NCBI RefSeq assembly: GCF_012689525.1
Contig: NZ_CP051515.1
Span: forward strand, 1,860,001 to 1,924,000
Source: Paraburkholderia aromaticivorans
GTDB lineage: Bacteria > Pseudomonadota > Gammaproteobacteria > Burkholderiales > Burkholderiaceae
Direction of reading: 5' to 3'
Length of the DNA stretch: 64,000 bases
How positions within the stretch are numbered: position 1 is the stretch's first letter; every line of letters starts with the position of its first letter. The notes beneath the pieces were generated by a model that searched no databases, had not been told where the DNA came from, and worked only from the letters and a program-made list of their open reading frames with translations. The translations under genes were made by a program, and so were the position numbers. Shown piece after piece: positions 25,187-34,586 of this stretch.

Positions 25187-26434
25187 ATGCGGATATTGAT
25201 CATCGGCGCGGGCGTCATCGGCCTGTCGAGCGCGTATTATCTCAGCCGCGCGGGCTACGACGTGACGGTGGTGGAGCGGCATGCGGAGGTCGCCAGCGAA
25301 ACCAGTTTCGGCAACGGCGGACAACTGTCGTATAGCTACGTCGCGCCACTCGCCGGCCCCGGCGTCGTGTCGAAACTGCCGCGCTGGCTGACGCAGCGCG
25401 ATTCGCCGGTGCGCTTCCGGCCGAAGCTGAGCGTCGAACAGTGGCGCTGGTGCTTCGAATTCCTGTCCGCCTGCACGCGCGCACGCAGCGAACTGACCAC
25501 GCAAAAACTGCTGTCGCTGTCGTTCCTGAGCCGCACGCTGATGCACGAACTCATCGTCGCCGAGCCCTCGCTCGATTTCGATTTCGTGCGCTCCGGCAAG
25601 CTCGTGCTGCATCGTGACGCAAACGCCATGCAAAGCGCGGTGAATTTGCTGGCGTTCCAGCGCACGCTCGGTTGCGAACAGCAAGCGCTGAGCGCCGATG
25701 CATGTGTAGAAATCGAGCCGGCACTTGCGCACGCCAGATCGTTTCTGGTTGGCGGCATTCACACGCCGAGCGAAGACACGGCCGATTGCCAGCGCTTTTG
25801 CAAGGGTCTCGAAGCCGTGCTGCGCGAGCGCGGCGTACGCTTCCTGATGAAAACGTCAATCGATGCCCTGAAGCCCAATGCAACAGGCGTCGAAGCAACC
25901 TGCGACGGAGCACCGCTCGCGGCGGATCAGATTGTCGTCGCCTCGGGTGCGGGCGCGGCGCGATTGCTCAAGCCGCTCGGCATCCGCGTGGCGATCTACC
26001 CTATCAAGGGCTACAGCCTGACATTCGATCTTCAGCCGCACATCACGGCGCCGCATGTGAGCGTCACCGACTTCGCCCGTAAGGTCGTTTATGCGCGGCT
26101 TGGCGAACGGCTGCGGGTCGGGGGCATTGCCGATATCGACGGCTATTCGCTCGAAGCGGACCCCGCGCGCTTCGCGACGCTGCGCAAGGAGACGGCAGCG
26201 CTGTTTCCCGAGGTCGCCCAATCCACCGCTACCAGCGAATGGACTGGCTTGCGTCCGGCCACGCCGCACGGCCTTCCGATTGTCGGACCGACGCGCTACC
26301 CGAACCTGTGGCTCAACGTAGGGCATGGCGCGCTCGGTTTTACGCTCGCGACCGGTTCAGCTGCGCTGCTGGCGGATGGACTCGCGGGCAGCAACAGCCG
26401 TGAACTGAGCAGCGCATTTGTCCTTTCGCATTGA
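25187..26434 (+). CDS. DadA-like FAD-dependent D-amino-acid dehydrogenase
   Basis: A 415-residue flavoprotein of the DAO/DadA family. It has the dinucleotide-binding start IIGAGVIGLSSAYYLSRAG, the NGGQLSYSY motif (about 43-51) typical of DadA, and the C-terminal TGLRPATPHGLPIVGPT followed by GHGALGFTLATGSA. It oxidises a D-amino acid (or a related secondary amine) to the keto acid plus ammonia, passing electrons to the respiratory chain. It lies directly before an asparaginase and a cyclodeaminase-family gene, so the three probably serve one amino-acid pathway. Confidence 0.9.
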   Translation: MRILIIGAGVIGLSSAYYLSRAGYDVTVVERHAEVASETSFGNGGQLSYSYVAPLAGPGVVSKLPRWLTQRDSPVRFRPKLSVEQWRWCFEFLSACTRARSELTTQKLLSLSFLSRTLMHELIVAEPSLDFDFVRSGKLVLHRDANAMQSAVNLLAFQRTLGCEQQALSADACVEIEPALAHARSFLVGGIHTPSEDTADCQRFCKGLEAVLRERGVRFLMKTSIDALKPNATGVEATCDGAPLAADQIVVASGAGAARLLKPLGIRVAIYPIKGYSLTFDLQPHITAPHVSVTDFARKVVYARLGERLRVGGIADIDGYSLEADPARFATLRKETAALFPEVAQSTATSEWTGLRPATPHGLPIVGPTRYPNLWLNVGHGALGFTLATGSAALLADGLAGSNSRELSSAFVLSH

Positions 26435-26493
26435 CGTTGCAACGCCGATTCCTTAATGACCGCGTTTCTACTCCCCAACCTGACCAGACCGGC

Positions 26494-27486
26494 ATGACAG
26501 CAAAAGCCAACATCGTGGTGATTGGCACAGGCGGTACTATCGCCGGCCAAGGCAAAGGCAGCGTCAACACGTCCACTTACATGTGCTCGGTGCTCGGCAT
26601 CGACGAGATTCTCGGCTCGATTCCACACGCGGGCGAACTGGCGAATCTGCGCGCGGAACAACTGCTGCAAACCGGCTCCGAGAATTTCAACAACGCGCAT
26701 CTGCTTGCAATCGGCAACCGCGTCGGCGAACTGCTCGCACGAAACGATGTTGACGGCGTGGTCATCACGCACGGCACCGACACGATCGAGGAGACCGCGT
26801 ACTTTCTGCATCTCACCCTCAAGAGCGCAAAGCCGGTGGTGGTAGTGGGCTCGATGCGTCCGCCATCGGCGATGAGTTCCGACGCGGCGCTGAATTTATA
26901 CGATGCGCTTGCGGTTGCAACGCATCCGTCGTCGCGCGGACTCGGGACGCTGGTGGTTGCCAACAATGAGATCCATACGGCGCGTGATGTGGTCAAGAGC
27001 AACAGCTTCAAGCTCGACGCATTCCGCTCGCCATACGGCGCGCTAGGGTATGTGATCGAAGGCGCGCCGCGCTATTACCGTCGGCCCGCGCGCGTCCATA
27101 CGCTCGACACGCCATGGTCGATCAATACGCTTTGCTCACTGCCCAAAGTCGATATCGTCTATGCGTATGGCGCGCTCGAACCCGGCGCGGTCGACGCAAT
27201 CGCCGCGAACGCGCGTGGGTTGATCTACGTGGGGACCGGTAATGGCAACGTCGCCAGTCATCTGATCGACCCGCTTCGGGATGCCGTGAGGCGGGGCGTG
27301 CATGTGGTTCGCGCCTCGCGCACCAGCAGCGGCATCGTGTTGCACAACGGTGCGCAACCCGACGACGACTACGGCTGGCTCACAGTCGACGACCAGATTC
27401 CGCAGAAGGCCCGCATCCTTCTGACATTGGCGCTCACGCAAAGCGACGACACAGCCGCGTTGCAGGCCGTCTTCGAGCGCTATTGA
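26494..27486 (+). CDS. L-asparaginase family protein
   Basis: A 330-residue asparaginase of the AnsA/AnsB superfamily with both active-site signatures: GTGGTIAGQG (about 11-20) with the nucleophilic Thr, and VITHGTDTIEETAYFL (about 90-105) with the second Thr-Asp pair. It hydrolyses L-asparagine (or another beta-amide) to aspartate and ammonia. No signal peptide is visible from ATG 26494, so a cytoplasmic enzyme is expected. It starts 59 bases after the DadA-like gene. Confidence 0.93.
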   Translation: MTAKANIVVIGTGGTIAGQGKGSVNTSTYMCSVLGIDEILGSIPHAGELANLRAEQLLQTGSENFNNAHLLAIGNRVGELLARNDVDGVVITHGTDTIEETAYFLHLTLKSAKPVVVVGSMRPPSAMSSDAALNLYDALAVATHPSSRGLGTLVVANNEIHTARDVVKSNSFKLDAFRSPYGALGYVIEGAPRYYRRPARVHTLDTPWSINTLCSLPKVDIVYAYGALEPGAVDAIAANARGLIYVGTGNGNVASHLIDPLRDAVRRGVHVVRASRTSSGIVLHNGAQPDDDYGWLTVDDQIPQKARILLTLALTQSDDTAALQAVFERY

Positions 27487-27534
27487 AGCGCGCCCATCTG
27501 CTTTCTGACCCACTCTCATCCGACCACACCCATC

Positions 27535-28449
27535 ATGCAATTCATCACCGACGATCACGTGCGCCGCCTCATCACGATGCGCGACGCAATTGCCGAACTG
27601 CGCATCGCGCTCACGGAACACGGCGCGGGCCGCGCTTCGGTTCAACCGCGGGTCAGAACAAAGGGCGAGCATGTATCGATCAGCATGATGGGCGCGATCC
27701 TGCCGTTCCGCGGCGTGTGCGGTGCCAAGGTTTATTCGACGCATGGCGGCCGGTTCGATTTCGTCGTTCCACTCTTTTCGAGCGACGACGGATGCTTGAT
27801 ATCGATTCTTCACGGCGACGCACTAACCGAATTCCGCACCGCAGCGGTCACGCGTATCGCCAGCGATGCACTCGCCCGGCCCGACGCACGCGTGCTCGCG
27901 GTGTTCGGTACTGGCCGGCAAGCCAGAGCACATATCCGTGCGCTCGCTGACGAGTCCAGCATCGAGCGCGTGCTGATAGTCGGAATCGACCACGTGGCGC
28001 AAACGGTTGCTGAAATGCAGGCGCTGTTCCCGGACAAACTGATCGAAGCCAGCCACGCGCAAGCGGTCGCTCGGGCCGCCGATGTGATCGTCACCGCCAC
28101 GCGTAGCACGACGCCGCTCTTCGACGGCACGTGGGTAAAGCCGGGCGCATTCATCGCGGCGATCGGTTCAAGCAAACCCGATGCGCGCGAACTCGACGAC
28201 GCGCTGCTGGCGCGCGCGAGCACGCTCGTCGTCGAGTCGCTGGAGCAGGCCCGCAGCGAAGCGGGCGATCTGCTGATGGCAGCGCCGGGTGTCGTCGATT
28301 GGGACAACATCGTCGAACTGGGCGCGATACTCGCGAACCATCGGATTGCGCATCGCGCGCGAGGCGACGTGACGATTTTCAAGTCGCTCGGGTTCGGTCT
28401 CGCTGACGTTGCGTTAGCCGGTTTGATCGCGCGTCGCATGACCCGCTGA
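27535..28449 (+). CDS. Ornithine cyclodeaminase / mu-crystallin family protein
   Basis: A 304-residue NAD(P)-binding protein with the family core: GAKVYSTHGG, the substrate loop DALTEFRTAAVTRIAS (about 100-115), the Rossmann motif VFGTGRQARAHI (about 122-133), VIVTATRSTTPLF, and AIGSSKPDARELDD. The family includes ornithine cyclodeaminase, alanine dehydrogenase and ketimine reductases, so the exact reaction is uncertain; several members reduce cyclic imines or deaminate amino acids. It closes the small plus-strand catabolic operon and converges on a MarR gene. Confidence 0.9.
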   Translation: MQFITDDHVRRLITMRDAIAELRIALTEHGAGRASVQPRVRTKGEHVSISMMGAILPFRGVCGAKVYSTHGGRFDFVVPLFSSDDGCLISILHGDALTEFRTAAVTRIASDALARPDARVLAVFGTGRQARAHIRALADESSIERVLIVGIDHVAQTVAEMQALFPDKLIEASHAQAVARAADVIVTATRSTTPLFDGTWVKPGAFIAAIGSSKPDARELDDALLARASTLVVESLEQARSEAGDLLMAAPGVVDWDNIVELGAILANHRIAHRARGDVTIFKSLGFGLADVALAGLIARRMTR

Positions 28450-28468
28450 GGGCAGTAGCGCTGCCCTC
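28448..28468. terminator. Hairpin at the end of the cyclodeaminase gene
   Basis: GAGGGCAG (28448-28455), loop TAGCG, CTGCCCTC (28461-28468), overlapping the stop codon. A perfect eight-base stem between convergent genes, without a T-run. Confidence 0.5.
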
Positions 28469-28513
28469 CGGATCATGCATGAAAACGACGAGGCTATGGT
28501 CGAATGACTAGCG

Positions 28514-28954
28514 CTATTCCGCAGTCGGCAACAGTGCCAAAAGCAGGCGCCGCAACTCCAGACATTCGCGTGGCGTCAGCCTCGCAGTGAGAATGCGCTC
28601 GACCTCTTCGACACGTGGACGCAACGTCGCAAGATGCTTCTTGCCTTCGGGGGTCAGGAACAGCACATAACTGCGTTTGTCGACGGGATCGTCCGAGCGT
28701 TCGATCAAATCATTGCGAACCATGCGCGCGACGAGATCGGCGATTGTCGAACGGTCCACGTCGAGTTCATCGCCGAGTTGTCGCTGATTGATGCCGGGCG
28801 TTATCTGCAAGATTTCGAGCGCCGCGTACTGGACGCTCGTGATCTCGGTGGAAACTTCGCTCAGCCATATTGCTACGTGACGCTGCTGGGCCCGGCGCAC
28901 CAGGCTGCCCGTGAACTTCGAAAGTCCTTTGGGGTAGTCGTGTTTGATTGGCAA
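28514..28954 (-). CDS. MarR-family regulator next to a MobA-type hydroxylase gene
   Basis: A 146-residue MarR winged-helix regulator: ALEILQITPGINQRQLGDELDVDRSTIADLVARM is the DNA-binding helix-turn-helix (about 45-78), then the wing with DPVDKRSYVLFLTPEG. MarR proteins of this kind sense aromatic acids. In Comamonas testosteroni a MarR-type protein, MobR, controls the 3-hydroxybenzoate 4-hydroxylase gene mobA. Here the regulator gene follows the mobA-like gene by three bases on the same strand, so an autoregulated MobR-like role is a fair inference. Confidence 0.9.
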   Translation of the reverse strand: MPIKHDYPKGLSKFTGSLVRRAQQRHVAIWLSEVSTEITSVQYAALEILQITPGINQRQLGDELDVDRSTIADLVARMVRNDLIERSDDPVDKRSYVLFLTPEGKKHLATLRPRVEEVERILTARLTPRECLELRRLLLALLPTAE

Positions 28955-28957
28955 TTT

Positions 28958-30871
28958 CTAGACGTTTGGCGAAGGTGTGTTCGTTCGGAAAATGGGCCGC
29001 AAAAACGCATTCAATTCGGCGTAGGCGTCGAGCGGAAGTACATGCGCGACGTACTGGTCCGGACGGACCACGACGAGCGCGCCGCGTTCGCGGTCGATAC
29101 CGCGTGCCGTGAAGATATCAGTCGATGCGTCGCTCGTAAATGCCTTCTCGTAGTCGATGAGTCCGTAGCGGCCCTTGCGCGGCAGCAGCAACGCATGCAG
29201 ATCTTCGAGTCGTACTTCACGATGAGGTTGCTGCAACACTGCGCGCAGATCGAAGACGCTATCGGCATCGGCATCTTTTGATGCGAGGAGACGCAGGACA
29301 GAATCGGGCGACGCGGCAAGATGGTCGCACAACGCATTGAGCGCGCTCCCGCTCGCGTCCGAAAAGGCATACAGGCGCCAGCGACCGTCGGCGCGTGCAA
29401 CATGGCCGAGGTGCATCGGCTTCGCATCGGCGAGACGAACGACAGGCGAGGAATGAAAGCGCATGCCGATCGTGAAGCCACTGGCGAGCGATTGATGCGT
29501 CGATTCGCCCGTCAACGCGCCCGGGCGATATCGCGCCGCGACACCCGCCGTATAGTGGCCCGCACGCACGAAGTAAGCCTGAAGTTCCGCGGGATCGACA
29601 CCGCCTGCTTCGGGCCGATTGGGATCTTTCGGCGGCGCGGCCATCATCGCGGACCATTCCTTGTCGAAGTCGATCAGCTCTTGCGCGATGGGCTGGCGTT
29701 CATCGGAATACGTGCGCAGGAGGTTGATGTCGCCGAGTCCTTGCAGAACGGCGCCGAGCTTCCAGCCGAGGTTGAAGCCGTCCTGCATCGAAACGTTCAT
29801 GCCCTGACCCGCCTTTGCGCTATGCGTATGACAGGCATCGCCGGCGATGAAAACGCGTGGCTCGCGGGATGTTCCATCGGCGGCGATAGCGTCGTCGAAG
29901 CGATCGGTCAAACGCTGTCCCACTTCATAGACCGAGAACCAGGCGACTTCTTTTACGTCGAGCGAATAAGGATGCAGAATCCCTTGCGCGGTCTGAATGA
30001 TGCGTTCGACCGTGATCTGTTTGATGGTGTCGCGATTCTCAGGCGTGACTTCGCCAAGATCGACGTAAAAGCGCACGAGATAGCCGCCTTCGCGCGGAAT
30101 GATGAGCAGATTGCCTTTGCTCGCAGATTGAATTGCAACCTTCAGCCGGATGTCCGGAAAGTCGGTAACGGCGAGCGCATCCATCACACCCCACGCATGA
30201 TTAGCCGCATCGCCGCGCAGCGTTTGGCCGATCGCCGTGCGCACGTGACTGCGCGCACCATCGCAGCCCACGACATAGCGCGCGCGCACGACGACTTTCT
30301 CATCGAGGCGCGACGCATCCGTGCGGCGTAACGTGACGCGCACCGGATACTCGCCCTCGTTATCGCGTTGCACGTCCACGACTTCGAGATCGTAATCCGG
30401 CTCGAGTCGTTGCGCGGAACGGCGCATCACATCAAGTAGATAGTCCTGCACGCGGGCCTGATTGACGATGACGTGCGGAAACTCCGACATGCCTGTTTCC
30501 GTATCCTGAACACGTCCGGTACGCTTGATCGCGCCGCGGTCGTTTGCATCGGGCCGCCAGAAGACCGTCTCGTTGACCCAATAGGCTTCGCGCAACAGGC
30601 GATCGCTGAGGCCGAATGCATTGAACATCTCGACGGTCCTGCACGCGACGCCATCCGCTTGCCCCATCAGCAACGGGCCCGAGCGACGCTCGACGATGCG
30701 TGTCGTGATCGACGGAAACTGCGACAACTGCGCCGCAAGCACGAGCCCCGCCGGCCCGCTTCCGGCGATGAGCACGTCCACCGTATCGGGCATGTCGACG
30801 CGCGGCGCGCCATCAGCGGCCGGCTCGATCGTCGGATCTCCGACGCGAAAACCGTTGAGATGAAATTGCAT
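28958..30871 (-). CDS. MobA-type FAD aromatic hydroxylase (3-hydroxybenzoate 4-monooxygenase-like)
   Basis: A 637-residue flavin monooxygenase of the phenol hydroxylase class. It has an FAD-binding GxGxxG in VLIAGSGPAGLVLAAQLS (about 33-50), the GCDGARSHVR motif (about 203), the second FAD motif FIAGDACHTHSAKAGQGMN (about 345) and a C-terminal thioredoxin-like domain typical of phenol hydroxylases. Length and order match MobA, which converts 3-hydroxybenzoate to protocatechuate with NADPH and O2. ATG 30871 follows GGAGGAAG. It abuts the MarR gene and follows an SDR and a thioesterase gene on the same strand. The substrate assignment rests on family resemblance; a related hydroxylated aromatic acid is possible. 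Confidence 0.88.
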   Translation of the reverse strand: MQFHLNGFRVGDPTIEPAADGAPRVDMPDTVDVLIAGSGPAGLVLAAQLSQFPSITTRIVERRSGPLLMGQADGVACRTVEMFNAFGLSDRLLREAYWVNETVFWRPDANDRGAIKRTGRVQDTETGMSEFPHVIVNQARVQDYLLDVMRRSAQRLEPDYDLEVVDVQRDNEGEYPVRVTLRRTDASRLDEKVVVRARYVVGCDGARSHVRTAIGQTLRGDAANHAWGVMDALAVTDFPDIRLKVAIQSASKGNLLIIPREGGYLVRFYVDLGEVTPENRDTIKQITVERIIQTAQGILHPYSLDVKEVAWFSVYEVGQRLTDRFDDAIAADGTSREPRVFIAGDACHTHSAKAGQGMNVSMQDGFNLGWKLGAVLQGLGDINLLRTYSDERQPIAQELIDFDKEWSAMMAAPPKDPNRPEAGGVDPAELQAYFVRAGHYTAGVAARYRPGALTGESTHQSLASGFTIGMRFHSSPVVRLADAKPMHLGHVARADGRWRLYAFSDASGSALNALCDHLAASPDSVLRLLASKDADADSVFDLRAVLQQPHREVRLEDLHALLLPRKGRYGLIDYEKAFTSDASTDIFTARGIDRERGALVVVRPDQYVAHVLPLDAYAELNAFLRPIFRTNTPSPNV

Positions 30872-30973
30872 GATGTCTTCCTCCAATTAGTCTCGATCAC
30901 CTTGGTGACGAATATACTCCGTACGCCAACCATTTAAAAGTACTTCATGTCGTCATGGATGTTTACCCTGATC

Positions 30974-31747
30974 TCAGGATGCGCTTTGCGAATCTCCGTC
31001 GATCGGGATTATTTGCCCGGAAATGGATCGACCGGCGTCGGATGCCAGAAAAACAGCGAGCGCCGCGATGTCCGCTGGATCGACGAAGTGCCTGATGGAC
31101 TGGTTGGCGAGCGCAGCCGCCTCTTCCTGTGCGACGGTGCGGCCGCTGGCCGAGGCACGTCCCGCCAGCACCTGCTGAATCCGTGGACCGTCCACGGCGC
31201 CCGGCAGGATCGCATTGACCCGTATGCCGAATTCGCCCAGCTCACGAGACAAGGTCTTCGCGAATCCGATGAGCCCCCACTTGGTCGTTGCGTAGGGACT
31301 GCGGTTCGGGTAACCGAAGCGGCCGGCAAGCGACGACATGATGAGAATCACGCCCGCGCCTGATTGCTTCAGGAAAGGGATCGCTTGCTGCGTGACCATG
31401 AATGTGCCGGTGAGGTTCAGACGAAGCACGGCTTCCCAGGCGTCCGGATCCATCTCCGCGACGCTCGCGGTCGGTCCAGCCATGCCTGCGTTGTTGATCA
31501 GGACATCCAGTCCGCCGAGAGAAGACGCGGCGTCCGCGACCATGCGCGATGCCGCCGCGCGATCGGCGATGTCGCATACCGATGTCCTGACGCCCGGCAA
31601 TTGCGCCTGCATCTGTTGAAGCGCCGCTTCGTCGATGTCGCAGACAAAGACGCTCGCGCCCGCCGATACGAATGCTTCCGCGATGGCGCGCCCTATCCCA
31701 CCCGCACCCGCCGTCACCAGCACGCGCCGGCCTTTTGATGTGGTCAT
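30974..31747 (-). CDS. Short-chain dehydrogenase/reductase (SDR)
   Basis: A 257-residue classical SDR with the cofactor motif TAGAGGIGRAIAEAF (about 11-25), the NNAGMAG motif (about 83-89), the catalytic Ser in MSSLAG and the YATTK catalytic Tyr-Lys (about 150-154), followed by RVNAILPGAVDGPRI. It oxidises or reduces an alcohol/ketone. ATG 31747 follows AGAGGA. It lies between the thioesterase and the MobA-like gene on the same strand, so it likely acts on an intermediate on the way to the hydroxybenzoate; the substrate is not evident. Confidence 0.9.
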   Translation of the reverse strand: MTTSKGRRVLVTAGAGGIGRAIAEAFVSAGASVFVCDIDEAALQQMQAQLPGVRTSVCDIADRAAASRMVADAASSLGGLDVLINNAGMAGPTASVAEMDPDAWEAVLRLNLTGTFMVTQQAIPFLKQSGAGVILIMSSLAGRFGYPNRSPYATTKWGLIGFAKTLSRELGEFGIRVNAILPGAVDGPRIQQVLAGRASASGRTVAQEEAAALANQSIRHFVDPADIAALAVFLASDAGRSISGQIIPIDGDSQSAS

Positions 31748-31783
31748 GAAATCCTCTTTTCTGAGTTGGGTCACGCTCGCCGC

Positions 31784-32197
31784 TCAGTCGCAGGCAGCAC
31801 GTATAAACTCGGGCACGGGGACGGCCTTCAGCCGTCCATCGTCCTGTTTGATGCACAACGCGCGAGTCGCTCGCCCCTCGCAAATCAGCGTATCGTTGCG
31901 CATGATTCGATGGCTTTGGATAAAGACTTTGCCTCGCCATTCCTCAATGCGGGTATGCACCTCCAGAGTTTCGCCATAGGTCGCCGAGGTGTGAAAGCGG
32001 GTGTGGACCTCGAGCAACGGCGCGCCAATGCAATTGGGCAGCGTTTGCATCTCCCGCCATGGCGGCAGGCCGCACTGGTTAAAATAATCGTGCGAAGCGG
32101 CGTCCATCCAGCGCGAGAAGTTCGGAAAGAAGACGATTCCGGCTGGGTCGCAATCGCCGAATTGCACGTCGATACGATAGACAGTTTCTTTACTCAC
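31784..32197 (-). CDS. 4-hydroxybenzoyl-CoA thioesterase-type hotdog protein
   Basis: A 137-residue hotdog thioesterase. The active-site helix motif FGDCDPAGIVFFPNF (about 13-27), with the catalytic Asp, is that of the Pseudomonas-type 4-hydroxybenzoyl-CoA thioesterase/YbgC class. It releases a free acid from its CoA thioester. The start is GTG 32197 after GGAG. Its neighbours suggest two readings: making hydroxybenzoate from hydroxybenzoyl-CoA for the MobA-like enzyme on its own strand, or hydrolysing betainyl-CoA for the BKACE/carnitine-dehydrogenase pair encoded just across on the plus strand. Confidence 0.88.
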   Translation of the reverse strand: MSKETVYRIDVQFGDCDPAGIVFFPNFSRWMDAASHDYFNQCGLPPWREMQTLPNCIGAPLLEVHTRFHTSATYGETLEVHTRIEEWRGKVFIQSHRIMRNDTLICEGRATRALCIKQDDGRLKAVPVPEFIRAACD

Positions 32198-32310
32198 GGG
32201 TCTATGCTCCAGTTTCCAGTCCTACCATTGTGTGTGTATTGCACTCGCAACACTGTCCGCGCAGCGACAGTTCGCATCGCCTGCCGGACGAGCAGTTCTG
32301 GGAGAAGAGG

Positions 32311-33015
32311 ATGACCAGACAAAAGCGGATCGCCACTGTTTCGCTTACGCTCGACGAACTACTCGCACAGTCGCCGTGGTTCGCACGGCTGGACGAACCC
32401 GTGAAGTCCCGCGTGCGCGCCGACGCGTCGGAGCGCGCCGTCGCCGCAGGTCAGACTCTCGGGCACCACGGCGAACGGCAACACGTGTGGTTTGGCATGC
32501 TGGAGGGCCTCATCAAGTGGTCGATCACCGCGCGCGACGGACAGACGGTGACTTTAGGCGGACAGTCGGTCGGCAGTTGGTTCGGAGAAGGCACGCTGAT
32601 TCGCAACGCGCCGCGCGAGTCCGATCTCATCGCGTTGCGCGACAGCCGCGTCGCGCAGATTCCACGCACCACGTTCAATTGGCTGCGCGAGCATCAACCG
32701 TCATTCAACGAATTTCTGCTGCTTCAGGTCAACGAGCGTCTGCACTGGTTCATGGGCGCCGTCGCCGCGTACGGATTGCTCGATACCGACAGCCTTGTCG
32801 CACGGGCGCTGGTAGGCATGGTGCAGCCATTGTCCAATCCGGGCGGCGAGGGGCATCTGCCGATGTCTCAGGAAGAACTTGCCAACCTGGCCGCCGTGTC
32901 GCGTCAAACGTGTAATAAAGCGATGACCCGCTTCAAGAGCGCCGGCCTCGTGCGTACCGAGTACGGCGGCATCGTCGTATTGGATCTGCCAGGGCTTCAT
33001 GCCTTGGCACGCTAA
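32311..33015 (+). CDS. Crp/Fnr-family transcriptional regulator
   Basis: A 234-residue regulator with an N-terminal cyclic-nucleotide-binding-type beta barrel (about 30-130) and a C-terminal winged helix (about 165-225, MSQEELANLAAVSRQTCNKAM). There is no N-terminal cysteine cluster, so an FNR-type iron-sulphur sensor is unlikely. ATG 32311 follows GGGAG. It is divergent from the thioesterase/SDR/hydroxylase genes and precedes the MFS-BKACE-dehydrogenase genes, either of which it may control. Confidence 0.9.
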   Translation: MTRQKRIATVSLTLDELLAQSPWFARLDEPVKSRVRADASERAVAAGQTLGHHGERQHVWFGMLEGLIKWSITARDGQTVTLGGQSVGSWFGEGTLIRNAPRESDLIALRDSRVAQIPRTTFNWLREHQPSFNEFLLLQVNERLHWFMGAVAAYGLLDTDSLVARALVGMVQPLSNPGGEGHLPMSQEELANLAAVSRQTCNKAMTRFKSAGLVRTEYGGIVVLDLPGLHALAR

Positions 33016-33159
33016 CGCCGCACATCGTTCTTCGCGAATCGTTGCCGCCGGCGTTCGCGCATTGCTTGGTGTTTACGCTGACTCCAACTGTCGCGCGATC
33101 GACAGTCGGGGGAGCGGTCGATCGAAATAATGCGTGTCATACAGAACCAGGAGACACGC

Positions 33160-34527
33160 ATGCATCACGCTCGTTCGCTGCCAGCCGCAGCCGCGCTCGT
33201 CGACAGCTCGACGGATCGCATAGTCGAAGACGCCCTCTTTCGTAAGATCAGCTGGCGCATCATGCCGCTCGTTTTGATCGCGTATGTCTGCGCGTTTCTC
33301 GATCGAATCAATATCGGATACGCGCAACTGCAGATGAAGCAGGATCTTGCTTTCTCCGATGCCGTGTATGGACTCGGAGCGGGCATCTTCTTCGTCACCT
33401 ATCTGCTGTTCGAGGTGCCCAGCAATCTGCTGCTCGAAAAGATCGGCGCGCGCCTAACCTTTCTGAGGATCATGGTGCTGTGGGGCCTCACGTCGGCGGC
33501 GACCGCTTTCGTTACGGCACCGTGGCAGTTCTATGCCATCCGGCTGCTGCTGGGCATATTCGAGGCAGGCTTCTTCCCCGGCATCATTCTGTACCTGACG
33601 TACTGGTACCCGAGCCAGCGACGCGGCCGTGTGACGGGGCTGTTCCTGTTCGGCATGCCGATCACGGGCGTTCTCGGCGGCCCACTGTCGGGAACGATCA
33701 TGAGCGGCATGGAGGGCCTTGGCGGCATGCATGGATGGCAGTGGCTCTTTCTCGTCGAAGGCTTGCCGACCGTTCTGCTGGGGTTTCTGCTGTATCGCAT
33801 GCTGCCGAACGGACCAAGCCGCGCTCCCTGGCTGAACGATGGCGAGAAAGCGCGGGTGCAGTCGGTCCTGAATGCCGACCACCGAGGCGAGGCGAACGCC
33901 GGGCATCATGGCAGGCTCGTCGCGGCGCTGGCGGACCCGAAGACTTACGTGCTTGCCTTCGTCTACTTCTGCTGCGCTTGCGCCGTCTACACGCTGACGT
34001 TCTGGCTACCGACCATGATCAAAGGCCTCGGCATCGCGCCGATTGCGACGATCGGCTGGTACACGGCGGTGCCCTATATCTTCGGTGCGCTCGGTGTGCT
34101 CGCCATCAGCCGCAGTTCGGACCGTTTCAAGGAGCGTCGCTGGCATGTTGGGGGAACCCTGGTTCTCGGCGCGGTGGCTTTGGCCTCCACATCCTTCCTT
34201 GGCAACGCGATCGTCCCGGTGATGGTCCTGCTGTGTGTTGCCTCGTTCTTCATCTTTGGCGGCGGCTCGCTGTTCTGGTCGATTCCCCCGACCTACCTTG
34301 GCCGGGATGCAGCCGCAGCCGGCATCGCAGTGATCAGCTCACTGGGCATCCTCGGCGGCTTCGTCAGCCCGACGCTGATCGGCTGGATCAAGGGCGCGAC
34401 GGGCAGCATCCAGATGGGTCTGCTGGCCTTGACCGCACTTGTCATCGGCGGCGGCCTGACGATCCTGCTGGGCCTGCCAAAGAACGCGGTCCGAGTAGGC
34501 CCGGACGACGGCGCGAGCGCGCACTAG
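33160..34527 (+). CDS. MFS transporter, anion:cation symporter (ACS) type
   Basis: A 455-residue transporter with about 12 hydrophobic helices. The first cytoplasmic-side motifs ([27 protein letters not shown], split over helix 1) and [20 protein letters not shown] are those of the ACS family of organic-acid carriers (tartrate, phthalate, glucarate types). It imports the substrate for the following BKACE and dehydrogenase genes (inference). The start is ATG 33160 after AGGAGA. Confidence 0.92.
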   Translation: MHHARSLPAAAALVDSSTDRIVEDALFRKISWRIMPLVLIAYVCAFLDRINIGYAQLQMKQDLAFSDAVYGLGAGIFFVTYLLFEVPSNLLLEKIGARLTFLRIMVLWGLTSAATAFVTAPWQFYAIRLLLGIFEAGFFPGIILYLTYWYPSQRRGRVTGLFLFGMPITGVLGGPLSGTIMSGMEGLGGMHGWQWLFLVEGLPTVLLGFLLYRMLPNGPSRAPWLNDGEKARVQSVLNADHRGEANAGHHGRLVAALADPKTYVLAFVYFCCACAVYTLTFWLPTMIKGLGIAPIATIGWYTAVPYIFGALGVLAISRSSDRFKERRWHVGGTLVLGAVALASTSFLGNAIVPVMVLLCVASFFIFGGGSLFWSIPPTYLGRDAAAAGIAVISSLGILGGFVSPTLIGWIKGATGSIQMGLLALTALVIGGGLTILLGLPKNAVRVGPDDGASAH

Positions 34528-34586
34528 TCGAACAACCCCAGCCAATCCTGTCCTTCAGACCCATTTCTTCCTTGGAGAAGACCAGC

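Noticed and set aside
33480..34586. An in-frame extension of the BKACE gene by about 369 codons upstream
   Set aside because: The extra part is an out-of-frame reading of the MFS transporter gene; BKACE has its own ribosome site and family N-terminus at 34587.
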